From the NCBI GenBank assembly GCA_038212215.1, contig JBBQUT010000018.1:1-64000 (forward strand): a stretch of 64,000 nt of DNA, given 5' to 3'. Made by a program: the position numbers and the translations under genes. Positions within the stretch are counted from its first letter, which is position 1. Each line of letters opens with the position of its first letter. The notes below the pieces were generated by a model. The model saw only the letters and a program-made list of their open reading frames with translations. It was not told the DNA's origin and searched no databases. This DNA comes from JALZAI01 sp038212215. GTDB taxonomy: Bacteria > Actinomycetota > Actinomycetes > Mycobacteriales > Jatrophihabitantaceae. Positions 7,895 through 15,430 of the stretch are shown one piece after another.

Positions 7895-9103
7895 CTACTT
7901 CAGAACGCGGTAGCGGGTGATCATACCGGCGGTGATGTGATCGTTGACGTGGCAGTGGAACAGCCACGTACCCACGTCGTCGGGAACCATGTCGGCGACC
8001 GTCATCGTCATCGGCAGCAGCCCGACGACATCGGTGCGCATGCCGTTGGCGATGACGGTGTTGCCATGCCAGTGCGGCGTGTGCAGGTCGACCTCGGTGC
8101 CCATCGAGGTCAGGTACCAGCGCACCCGCTCACCCTGATGCATCGTCATCGAGGCCAGCGGCTGGTTGCCGAAGACGTAGCCGTTGATCGTGTGCATCTG
8201 ATTGCTCTCCTGGAAGTCCGGATCCTCCGGATCGACCTTGGCCGGATCACCGGCGAACGTCTTGATGTTCTGGTCAAGGTACGGGCTCTGGTTCTCGCTG
8301 CTCACCTTGAACTGGACGACGAACTCACGATCGACGTCCTTCGGCGTTCCGTCAGGTCGAGCCATGCTCGCCTTGGTGACGATGACCGGTCCGGCCAGAC
8401 CCGAGTAGTCGTCGGGTACCTCGGTGGCGTGCGAGTGATACATCCACATGATCGAACTGCCGTCCATCGGCCCCGGTCCCGCGCGTTCGGGCGTCGTGTA
8501 GTTGTAGATGTGCATGCCACCGGGCGGTACCGCATCGTCTGCCTTGGCGGCGCCGTGCGTGCCGTCGGCGTAAGGCGCACCCTCAGAGGACTTGGTGTAG
8601 CGCAAGCCGTGCATGTGGATGCTCGCCGCGCGGTGCAGGTTGTTGCGGAACACGATCCGTACGTGGTCCCCGACGACGGCGCGAACCAGCGGGCCGAGCA
8701 TGCCGAGGTGCCGCCAACGAGCCGCGATGGGCTTCAACTTGGTGAACGACGCGTCGGTGTACTCGCGGTAGAGCGCCTTGATGTAAGTGCTTCCGATGCG
8801 CAATGGACCGCGCTGCACGTAGGTCTTTGCGGTGTCGTCGAACGGCGCCCCGGTGATGTCGTTCTTGCCGTCGGGCGCGTAGTTCCAGCGCACCTCGTCT
8901 GCGGCCAGGTAATAGACGCGCGTTTGCGGGACGTACGCCGCCCCCTGGGAAGCGGCCGCGGCCGGCGCCGCGTGCAGCGCGGTGCGGCCGAACGCCGCGA
9001 ATGCGACACTCAGCACTACCGCCACGAGCAGGGCGGTCAGCGTGTGCCTCCGCCCGCTCGAAACCCTGCTAATGCTGGAAATTCCGATGACTGACTCGCT
9101 CAT
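7895..9103 (-). CDS. Secreted multicopper oxidase
   Basis: A 402-residue exported protein. A hydrophobic segment about residues 24-45 (LTALLVAVVLSVAFAAFG) precedes cupredoxin domains. All copper motifs are visible: HMHG, MYHSHA, HTPHWHG, and the C-terminal HCHVNDH with a downstream Met (ITAGM), which bind the type 1 and trinuclear type 2/3 sites. Length suggests a two-domain enzyme rather than a classical three-domain laccase. The family oxidises phenols, Cu(I) or Fe(II). GTG/ATG candidates exist up to 9160, but ATG at 9103 has GGAGGGG seven bases upstream and begins the signal sequence cleanly. Divergent promoters are not obvious; the DUF4126 gene upstream is on the same strand. Confidence 0.9.
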   Translation of the reverse strand: MSESVIGISSISRVSSGRRHTLTALLVAVVLSVAFAAFGRTALHAAPAAAASQGAAYVPQTRVYYLAADEVRWNYAPDGKNDITGAPFDDTAKTYVQRGPLRIGSTYIKALYREYTDASFTKLKPIAARWRHLGMLGPLVRAVVGDHVRIVFRNNLHRAASIHMHGLRYTKSSEGAPYADGTHGAAKADDAVPPGGMHIYNYTTPERAGPGPMDGSSIMWMYHSHATEVPDDYSGLAGPVIVTKASMARPDGTPKDVDREFVVQFKVSSENQSPYLDQNIKTFAGDPAKVDPEDPDFQESNQMHTINGYVFGNQPLASMTMHQGERVRWYLTSMGTEVDLHTPHWHGNTVIANGMRTDVVGLLPMTMTVADMVPDDVGTWLFHCHVNDHITAGMITRYRVLK

Positions 9104-9193
9104 GCGAACGCCCCTCCGCTGTCCGTGACATGTGAAGGGAGTGTGGACGAGGCTCGTCAAAATCCTGTAAACAAGATCGAATACGGTGCTGCG

Positions 9194-9616
9194 TTACCCC
9201 CTGCGGACGGCCAGGCCGGCCAGCGCCAGGGCGACGCCGTCCTCGGCGAAAGCGCCCGGGAGGTCGCTGCCGAAGCGCTCCGCGAGCATGGCGCGGGCGC
9301 GGACGCCCAGGAAGCTCGTGGCGGCGGCAGCCCCCGAGCCGATGAGCGCGGCCGGCACCCTGGCCGTTCCGTCGCGACCCGCGAGCGAGGCGCCGGTGAC
9401 CGCGCCCAGCAGCAACCGTGCGCCGAGCCCCACAGGTGAGAGCCTGCTCGGCGTCATCGGTAGCTTGTCCCCGACCAACTCGCCGGCCGCCCCGAGCGCC
9501 GCGGCTACCCGGCGCGGGCGGGAATGCGTCGACGTCAGCTCGTAGGCGGCCAGAGCGCTCTGGCTGCGGCATCCGGTGGCGAAGCCGGCGAGGGCCGCGC
9601 GAAGCAGTGTGTTCAT
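9194..9616 (-). CDS. DUF4126-like membrane protein
   Basis: A 140-residue Ala/Gly-rich protein with several weakly hydrophobic segments (LLRAALAGFATGCRSQ, GLGARLLLGAVTGASLAG, VPAALIGSGAAAATSFLG). It resembles the small DUF4126 family of integral membrane proteins with glycine-zipper repeats. Function is unknown. Its ATG (9616) overlaps the stop of the upstream methyltransferase gene as ATGA (9613-9616), which makes it the last gene of the gatCAB operon. Confidence 0.6.
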   Translation of the reverse strand: MNTLLRAALAGFATGCRSQSALAAYELTSTHSRPRRVAAALGAAGELVGDKLPMTPSRLSPVGLGARLLLGAVTGASLAGRDGTARVPAALIGSGAAAATSFLGVRARAMLAERFGSDLPGAFAEDGVALALAGLAVRRG

Positions 9617-10425
9617 TCGGACTGCATATCAGCAGCGCCGCCGTCCACCGTGGGCGGCACTGTGCCGATCACGACAGTTGCGCTAAGTTCCGCCGAGCGT
9701 GTCTGCCGGGCCGTGAGCCCGGCACTCTCGATCGCGAGGGCGGTCTGCTCGGCCTGGTGCGCGCTGGTCTCGATCAACAGCCAGCCGCCCGGCGCGAGCC
9801 AACGCGGCCCCGCGGCGATCAGCCGCCGCTGCACGGCGAGTCCGTCGGTTCCGCCATCGAGCGCGACCAGCGGCTCGTAGAGGCGAGCCTCAGGCGGCAT
9901 CAGTGCGATCTCGTCGCTCGGCACGTAGGGCGCGTTGACGACGATCACATCGACCCGGCGCTGCAGGCGGGCGGGAAGTGGCGCGTACAGGTCGCCCTCG
10001 TACACCGTCGCCTGCACGTCGATCAGATTGCGGCGAGCACAGCGCACCGCTGCCGGATCGATGTCGACAGCGTGCAGTTCGATCCCGTCGAGCGCGCCGG
10101 CCAGTGCGGCGCCGACGGCACCAGTGCCACAGCACAAGTCGACGACGACGCGGGACGAGCCGGCGAGTAGCTCGAGCGCCTGCCGGACGAGGAACTCGGT
10201 ACGCCGCCGCGGCACGAACACGCCAGCCTCGACGCCAACGCGCCGACCGCAGAACTCCACCCAGCCCAGGATGTGCTCCAGCGGCTCGCCGGCGACCCGG
10301 CGCCGGACCAGCGCATCGAGCTCATCCGCAGTCACCGCTGCTCCAAGCAGCAGCCGAGCCTCGTCCTCGGCGAACACACACCCCGCCGCCCGCAGCGTGG
10401 CGACGAGCGAGCTAGGCGTCCACAC
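9613..10425 (-). CDS. HemK/PrmC-related protein glutamine N5-methyltransferase
   Basis: A 270-residue class I SAM-dependent methyltransferase. Motif I is DLCCGTGAVG (residues 96-105) and the acidic loop is AVDIDPAAV. The catalytic signature is NAPY (164-167) rather than the usual NPPY of PrmC. Actinobacteria carry a second PrmC-like group of unknown substrate with such deviations, so release-factor methylation should not be assumed. The GTG start lies inside the end of gatB (14-base overlap) and the stop overlaps the DUF4126 gene. It is therefore translationally linked to gatCAB. Confidence 0.8.
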   Translation of the reverse strand: MWTPSSLVATLRAAGCVFAEDEARLLLGAAVTADELDALVRRRVAGEPLEHILGWVEFCGRRVGVEAGVFVPRRRTEFLVRQALELLAGSSRVVVDLCCGTGAVGAALAGALDGIELHAVDIDPAAVRCARRNLIDVQATVYEGDLYAPLPARLQRRVDVIVVNAPYVPSDEIALMPPEARLYEPLVALDGGTDGLAVQRRLIAAGPRWLAPGGWLLIETSAHQAEQTALAIESAGLTARQTRSAELSATVVIGTVPPTVDGGAADMQSE

Positions 10426-11908
10426 CCAGTTGCTGCAGCAGAATCTGGCGGACGGCCGCGGCGTCGGCCTGCCCGCGGGTGGCCTTCATGACCGCCCCGA
10501 CGAGCGCACCCACGGCGGGCAGTTTCCCGCCCCGTACCTTGCTCGCGATGTCAGGGTTTGCAGCGATCGCGGCAGCGGCGGCGGCTTCGAGCGCACCCGT
10601 GTCGGACACGACCTTCAGCCCGCGCTCCGCGACGACCGTGTCGATGTCCGAACCGGTTTCCAGCACGCCGTCCACTGCCTGGCGGGCAAGCGCCACCGAC
10701 AGCGATCCGTCAGCGACGAGGGCGATGAGCCGGGCGACATGGGCGGGCTCGATCCCCAACTCGACCGGTTCGATCTCGCGCTCGTTCGCCTTCTGTGCCA
10801 GATAGCCCATCCACCAGTTGCGCGCCTCGCCGATCGGGGCGCCGAGGTGCACCGTGGCTCCGACCAGATCCACTACCCCGGCGTTGGTCATCTTGCGCAT
10901 GTCCTCAGCGCCGACGCCGAGCTCGTCGCCCAGCCGTGCCCTGCGAGCTGCCGGCATTTCCGGGAGCCCGGCGCGCAGCCGCTCGACCCACGCCACGTCC
11001 GGCGCGATCGGGACGAGGTCTGGCTCCGGGAAGTAGCGGTAGTCGGTCGCCTCCTCTTTGCTGCGGCCCGGACGGGTATCGCCGGAGGTCTCGGAGAAGT
11101 GCCGCGTCTCCTGCTTGATCCGCGTTCCTGCGTCGAGCAGGTCAGCCTGGCGCAGGATCTCGGAGCGGACGGCGCGCTCGACCGAGCGCAGCGAGTTGAC
11201 GTTCTTGGTCTCGGTACGGGTGCCCCACTGCGCTCCCGGCAGGTTGAGCGAGGTATTGACATCACAGCGCAACGAGCCCTGCTCCATGCGCACGTCGCTC
11301 ACGCCGAGAGTGCGCAGGATGTCGCGCAGTGCCGTGACATACGCCTTCGCAACCTCGGGAGCCATCGCGCCGGTGCCGGGCACCGGCTTGGTCACGATCT
11401 CGACGAGCGGGATGCCGGCCCGGTTGTAATCGACGAGTGAGTAATCGGCGCCGTGGATGCGTCCGGACGTCCCGACGTGGGTGTTCTTGCCGGTGTCCTC
11501 CTCCAGGTGCACCCGCTCGATGCCCACCCGCACCTGCGCACCGCCGACCTCGACGTCCAGATAGCCCTCGACGCACAGCGGTTCGTCGTACTGCGACGTC
11601 TGGAAGTTCTTCGGCATGTCCGGGTAGAAATAGTTTTTGCGTGCGAATCTACACCAAGTGGCGATCCCGCAGTGCAGCGCCAGCCCGATCCGGATCGTCG
11701 ACTCGATCGCCATCTCGTTCGCCACCGGCAGGGCGCCGGGGAGCCCCAGGCAGACCGGGCAGGTGTGTGTGTTCGGCTCGGCACCGAACGTCGTCGAACA
11801 ACCGCAGAACATCTTGGACGCTGTGCCGAGTTCGACGTGGGTCTCGAGTCCGATCACCGGCTCGTAGCGAGCGACGACATCGTCGTAGGTACGCACTGTG
11901 TTGGTCAT
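10412..11908 (-). CDS. gatB: Asp/Glu-tRNA(Asn/Gln) amidotransferase subunit B
   Basis: A 498-residue subunit that binds the mischarged tRNA and activates Glu/Asp with ATP for transamidation. Metal-site cysteines are visible near the N-terminus: C35, C37, C50 and C53 (MFCGCSTT, HTCPVCLG). The hallmarks VIGLETHVEL, DYNRAGIPLVEIV and DYRYFPEPDL are present, and the YqeY/tail domain occupies the last ~150 residues. ATG at 11908 overlaps the gatA stop as ATGA (11905-11908); the much longer open frame upstream is antiparallel-frame gatA sequence. Its presence implies that Asn-tRNA and/or Gln-tRNA are made by the indirect route. Confidence 0.97.
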   Translation of the reverse strand: MTNTVRTYDDVVARYEPVIGLETHVELGTASKMFCGCSTTFGAEPNTHTCPVCLGLPGALPVANEMAIESTIRIGLALHCGIATWCRFARKNYFYPDMPKNFQTSQYDEPLCVEGYLDVEVGGAQVRVGIERVHLEEDTGKNTHVGTSGRIHGADYSLVDYNRAGIPLVEIVTKPVPGTGAMAPEVAKAYVTALRDILRTLGVSDVRMEQGSLRCDVNTSLNLPGAQWGTRTETKNVNSLRSVERAVRSEILRQADLLDAGTRIKQETRHFSETSGDTRPGRSKEEATDYRYFPEPDLVPIAPDVAWVERLRAGLPEMPAARRARLGDELGVGAEDMRKMTNAGVVDLVGATVHLGAPIGEARNWWMGYLAQKANEREIEPVELGIEPAHVARLIALVADGSLSVALARQAVDGVLETGSDIDTVVAERGLKVVSDTGALEAAAAAAIAANPDIASKVRGGKLPAVGALVGAVMKATRGQADAAAVRQILLQQLGVDA

Positions 11909-13395
11909 GCGCTGAGCCGCCGCGGGTGCAGACCAATTCCGCCAAGCGCCGCCTCGTAGGCGGCACCCACCCGGAAGCACCGATCGTCGGCGAGGGTGGG
12001 CGCCATGATTTGCAGGCCGACGGGGAGACCTTCCGAGATCCCGCACGGCACCGAGATCGCAGGCGTGCCGGCCAGCGATGCCGGCAGCGTGCAGAGGTCG
12101 TTGACGTACATCGCCATCGGATCGTCGACCCGCTCGCCGATACCGAACGCGACGAAGGGCGAGGTCGGCGAGACGAGCACGTCCGCCTGCCCGAAGGCCG
12201 CCTCGAAATCGCGCACGATCAGCGTGCGGACCTTCTGCGCTTGCCCGTAGTAGGCGTCGTAGTAACCGGATGAGAGCGCGTACGTGCCGATCATGATGCG
12301 GCGCTTGACCTCCGCACCGAAACCGGCCTCCCGGGTCAGCGACATGACGTCCTCGAGGGAATTGACGCCGTCGTCGCCGACCCGCAATCCGTAACGCACT
12401 GAGTCGAACCGTGCCAGATTGGACGAGCACTCGCTCGGCGCAATCAAGTAGTACGCGGCGAGCGCGTACTGGAAGTGCGGGCACGACACCTCGACGATGT
12501 CGGCACCGAGGCCGTGCAACGTCGCGACGGCACTGTCGAAGGCTGCCAGCACGCCCGGCTGGTACCCCTCGCCACCAAGCTCGCGCACCACGCCGACCCG
12601 CACGCCGGACAGATCCTCGCCCGCCCCCGCGCGAGCCTGGGCGGCCGCGCCGAAGCGGACACCCGGGATGGATGTCGAGTCGAGCGGATCGTGCCCGTGC
12701 AGCACGTCGTAAAGCAACGCGGCATCGAGCACCGTGCGAGCGAGCGGCCCAGCCTGGTCCAGCGAGGACGAGAACGCGATCAAACCGTAGCGCGATACCG
12801 CGCCGTAGGTGGGCTTGAAGCCGACGATGCCGGTGACTGCGGCAGGCTGGCGGATCGAGCCGCCCGTGTCCGTGCCGATCGCCAGCGGCGCCTCGAAGGC
12901 CGCGACCGCCGCGGACGAGCCGCCCGACGAGCCGCCCGGAACCCGCGAGAGGTCCCACGGGTTATGCGTCGGACCGTAAGCCGAATTCTCCGTCGAAGAA
13001 CCCATCGCGAACTCGTCCATGTTGGTCTTGCCGAGCATGACGATGCCGGCGTCCTTGATCCGTCGGGTGATCGTCGCGTCGTACGGCGGGCGCCACCCTT
13101 CGAGAATCCGGGACCCGGCCGTGGTCGGCAGGCCCTTCGTGACGACGACGTCCTTCATCGCTAGTGGGACGCCGGCGAGCGGGCCAAGTTCCGCACCCCC
13201 CGCGCGCCGGGCGTCAACCGCCTTCGCCGCCGCAAGTGCACCGTCGGTGTCGACGTGCAGGAACGCGTGCAGGTCCCCATCGACCGCGGCGATCTCGTTC
13301 AGGTGCGCCTGCGCCACCTCGACGGCCGACACGTCACCGGACGCGATCGAGCTCGCCAACTCAGCCGCGCCCAACCCAATCAGTTCCCCGCTCAC
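11905..13395 (-). CDS. gatA: Asp/Glu-tRNA(Asn/Gln) amidotransferase subunit A
   Basis: A 496-residue amidase-signature subunit that releases ammonia from glutamine. The Ser-cisSer-Lys triad is K81 (PLAMKDV), S156 (PGGSSGGS) and S180 (DTGGSIRQP), matching the spacing of characterised GatA proteins. The frame extends to 13425, but those residues (MPERAKRGSG) belong to the repeat copy in the gatC-gatA junction. GTG-AGC-GGG at 13395 is the start, overlapping the TGA of the repeat's mini-ORF. Ancestrally gatC's TGA would have overlapped this GTG directly. Confidence 0.97.
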   Translation of the reverse strand: MSGELIGLGAAELASSIASGDVSAVEVAQAHLNEIAAVDGDLHAFLHVDTDGALAAAKAVDARRAGGAELGPLAGVPLAMKDVVVTKGLPTTAGSRILEGWRPPYDATITRRIKDAGIVMLGKTNMDEFAMGSSTENSAYGPTHNPWDLSRVPGGSSGGSSAAVAAFEAPLAIGTDTGGSIRQPAAVTGIVGFKPTYGAVSRYGLIAFSSSLDQAGPLARTVLDAALLYDVLHGHDPLDSTSIPGVRFGAAAQARAGAGEDLSGVRVGVVRELGGEGYQPGVLAAFDSAVATLHGLGADIVEVSCPHFQYALAAYYLIAPSECSSNLARFDSVRYGLRVGDDGVNSLEDVMSLTREAGFGAEVKRRIMIGTYALSSGYYDAYYGQAQKVRTLIVRDFEAAFGQADVLVSPTSPFVAFGIGERVDDPMAMYVNDLCTLPASLAGTPAISVPCGISEGLPVGLQIMAPTLADDRCFRVGAAYEAALGGIGLHPRRLSA

Positions 13396-13469
13396 GCCCG
13401 AGCCTCGCTTCGCTCGTTCGGGCATGCGGAGACGCTATGACATTGGTTCGCTCGGCAAGCCTCGCTCAC
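13392..13469 (-). repeat. MIRU-like mini-ORF repeat between gatC and gatA
   Basis: A 74-bp unit bounded by two GTGA copies (13392-13395 and 13466-13469). The upstream GTGA holds the gatC stop (TGA 13466-13468); the downstream one holds the gatA GTG. Read from GTG at 13469, it is a 25-codon frame with peptide ends SEACRA and CPNERSEARA, stopping at TGA 13392-13394. GCCCGA/TCGGGC arms near the 3' end allow a hairpin. It differs from the copy at 42242 by only a few bases. Confidence 0.85.
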
Positions 13470-13786
13470 GCCTCCTCACTCAGGATGCGCGGCACGCGGA
13501 ACTTGTCGTCCTCGACCGAGGGAGCACCTTCCAGCACAGCGTCCCGCGACAGCGATGCCACGACGACGTCGGGCCGGAACACGTTGGACAGCGGCACGGC
13601 GTGCGTGGTGGGCGGGATGTCGGCCGCCGCCACCTCGCCGACGCGCGCGACGGCCCCCAGGATCACGTCGAGCTGTCCGGCGAAGAGGTCGAGTTCGGCA
13701 TCGGTGACGGCAAGGCGGGCCAAGCGGGCTAGGTGGGCGACGTCGTCGCGCCCGATCCGCGCGGTGGAATCAGTAGCGTCTGGCAC
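13466..13786 (-). CDS. gatC: Asp/Glu-tRNA(Asn/Gln) amidotransferase subunit C
   Basis: A 106-residue stabilising subunit of GatCAB. It shows the family pattern DDVAHLARLARLAVTDAE, then a helix LFAGQLDVILGAVARV, and the extended tail VPLSNVFRPDVV...DAVLEGAP that wraps GatA. The frame runs to 13831, but GTG-CCA-GAC at 13786 gives a normal length. It is the first gene of the gatC-A-B operon. Divergent from the ACT-domain gene, with 67 bases between them that must contain both promoters. Its stop codon lies within the GTGA boundary of the repeat that separates it from gatA. Confidence 0.93.
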   Translation of the reverse strand: MPDATDSTARIGRDDVAHLARLARLAVTDAELDLFAGQLDVILGAVARVGEVAAADIPPTTHAVPLSNVFRPDVVVASLSRDAVLEGAPSVEDDKFRVPRILSEEA

Positions 13787-13853
13787 GACCGGTGAGTCTA
13801 TCCGTGTCCAATCCCGTAACCGCGCTGACACAGTGCTGCGAGACGCTGAGCGG

Positions 13854-14501
13854 GTGTCTTACCTGCTGCGCATCGTGTTGCCAGACCGTCCGGGCGCGCT
13901 CGGGGCCGTCGCGACGGCGCTGGGTCACGTGGGTGCCGACATTCTCAGCCTGGACGTGGTCGAGCGCGGCGCTGGCCACGCCACTGACGACCTCGTCGTC
14001 GAACTGCCCCCGGGCAAGCTCGCGGACGCCCTCGTCACTGCTGCGGGCAGCGTTGATGGCGTGCACGTCGCCTCGATCCGCCCGTACGCCGGCCAGATCG
14101 ACGCGCATCGCGAACTGGAACTGCTCGACTCTCTCGCGGCGCACCCAGAGGAGTCGCTCGTACTGCTGACCGAAGGGGTCGCCCGGGTGTTCCGTGCCGG
14201 CTGGGCGCTCGTGCTCGACGAGCCTGTTCTCGGTGCGGCCCGGGTGCTTGCGGCGGACGCCGCCGCGCCGGAGGTCGAGGCACTCGCCGTGCCGTGGTGG
14301 CCGCCCCGGCCGGCCCGCGGGTTGGCTGTCGACGGTGACTGGGCGCCGGCCGACTGGGATCGGCTGGGCACCGAACTGGCGGTAGCCCCGCTGGGCAAGG
14401 GCGCGTTGTTGATCGGCCGGCCAGCATTGCAGTGGCTGCCGTCGGAGTTGGTGCGGCTGCAGCACCTCGCGGCGGTCGCGGCCTCGGTCACCGCTGTCTG
14501 A
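13854..14501 (+). CDS. ACT-domain protein (Rv3013-like)
   Basis: A 215-residue protein. The N-terminal ~75 residues form an ACT domain (LLRIVLPDRPGALGAVATAL, ADILSLDVVERG), a small-molecule (usually amino acid) binding module. The remainder is an Ala-rich domain with no recognised motif, probably a degenerate GAF-like fold, since it resembles conserved mycobacterial proteins encoded between gatC and ligA. GTG at 13854 is the only start that begins just before the ACT strand. Regulatory role inferred only. Divergent from gatC; convergent with the PAP2 gene. Confidence 0.75.
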   Translation: MSYLLRIVLPDRPGALGAVATALGHVGADILSLDVVERGAGHATDDLVVELPPGKLADALVTAAGSVDGVHVASIRPYAGQIDAHRELELLDSLAAHPEESLVLLTEGVARVFRAGWALVLDEPVLGAARVLAADAAAPEVEALAVPWWPPRPARGLAVDGDWAPADWDRLGTELAVAPLGKGALLIGRPALQWLPSELVRLQHLAAVAASVTAV

Positions 14502-14527
14502 CGCTGCTCAGGCGCAATCGCTACCGG

Positions 14528-15307
14528 TCAGTAATGCCGGGCCGAGCTCGGCTGCCCGCTGCGGGTCGCCGTAGAGCGCTGCGAGGTCCGGTGCCGTGGG
14601 AACCGGCGCCGCATGCTCAGCGCAGCGGCCTCGTACCACCGCTCGGTCGTGGGTAGCAGCCACGGCAGTGCGAGCAGCACCAGCCCTCCCGCAGCCCAGC
14701 CGCCCACGACGTCGCTGAACCAGTGCGTGTTCAGATAAAGCGTGCCCAGGCCGACGGTGAAAGAGACGAACACCGCGGCAGCGACCGCCAGGCGGCGGTG
14801 CTCCACGGCGATCCAAGCGAGAATCCCATAGAGGACAACTGCATTGGAGACGTGGCCCGAGGGGAAGATATTGCCCCCCTTGACAAAAACGGCATGAATG
14901 TCGGAACCGCGAAGCGGGCCGAGACGCGCCGTCGCGGTCTTCACCACCCCGACGGACACGTTCAGCACCACCAGCGCGGTGCCGAGCATGATCAGGGGAC
15001 GGGGCGATCTGGCGCGCCAGGCGCGCCAAGCGATCCATGGCAGCGCCACGGCCGTGGACGGCGCGCGCTGGCCGAGCATCACGTAGCGATCGACCCAGCC
15101 GAACGCCCACGGCCAGCGCACCCGCAGGTGCCAGTCGTAGATCGCGCTGTCCAGGTTCAGCACCGGCGAGCGATAGATGACGCCGAGGGTGAGCAGCAGG
15201 TAGCAGACGAGCAGGGACAGGAATGCGAGCGTGCGCCAAGAATCGCGAGTCGACAACGCGGCGCGCGGTTCTTCGACCCGCGCGTGCGCGCTCAGCGTCG
15301 CCGTCAC
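14528..15307 (-). CDS. PAP2-family membrane phosphatase
   Basis: A 259-residue polytopic protein with about six hydrophobic segments. Phosphatase motifs: KTATARLGP (a looser form of KX6RP), FPSGHVSNA (PSGH), and YLNTHWFSDVVGG (HX3D). The usual SR at the start of the third motif is replaced by GT. Family members dephosphorylate lipid phosphates such as phosphatidate, decaprenyl or undecaprenyl diphosphate, or phosphoinositol lipids; the substrate is not evident. GTG start at 15307 with GGAGGA about nine bases upstream. The C-terminal ~35 residues are Arg/Ser-rich. Confidence 0.8.
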   Translation of the reverse strand: MTATLSAHARVEEPRAALSTRDSWRTLAFLSLLVCYLLLTLGVIYRSPVLNLDSAIYDWHLRVRWPWAFGWVDRYVMLGQRAPSTAVALPWIAWRAWRARSPRPLIMLGTALVVLNVSVGVVKTATARLGPLRGSDIHAVFVKGGNIFPSGHVSNAVVLYGILAWIAVEHRRLAVAAAVFVSFTVGLGTLYLNTHWFSDVVGGWAAGGLVLLALPWLLPTTERWYEAAALSMRRRFPRHRTSQRSTATRSGQPSSARHY

Positions 15308-15430
15308 CCGCTACTTCCTCCCACTTGTTCCCTGGTCCGCCTCTCGATTCGCAGTTGGTCTACCCATCAGCCTTCGTGGTGCACCACCTCGAACGCGCGT
15401 CGAAGTGACCAATGCCATGCTGTGCATTCC

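Noticed and set aside
10412..12958. 848-codon gatB frame with a long N-terminal extension
   Set aside because: The extension is out-of-frame gatA sequence rich in Arg and Gly; ATG at 11908 overlaps gatA's stop and begins conserved GatB sequence.
15308..15430. Possible small gene or RNA between the PAP2 and ligA genes
   Set aside because: Only 123 bases, no convincing frame, hairpin or conserved motif could be made out.
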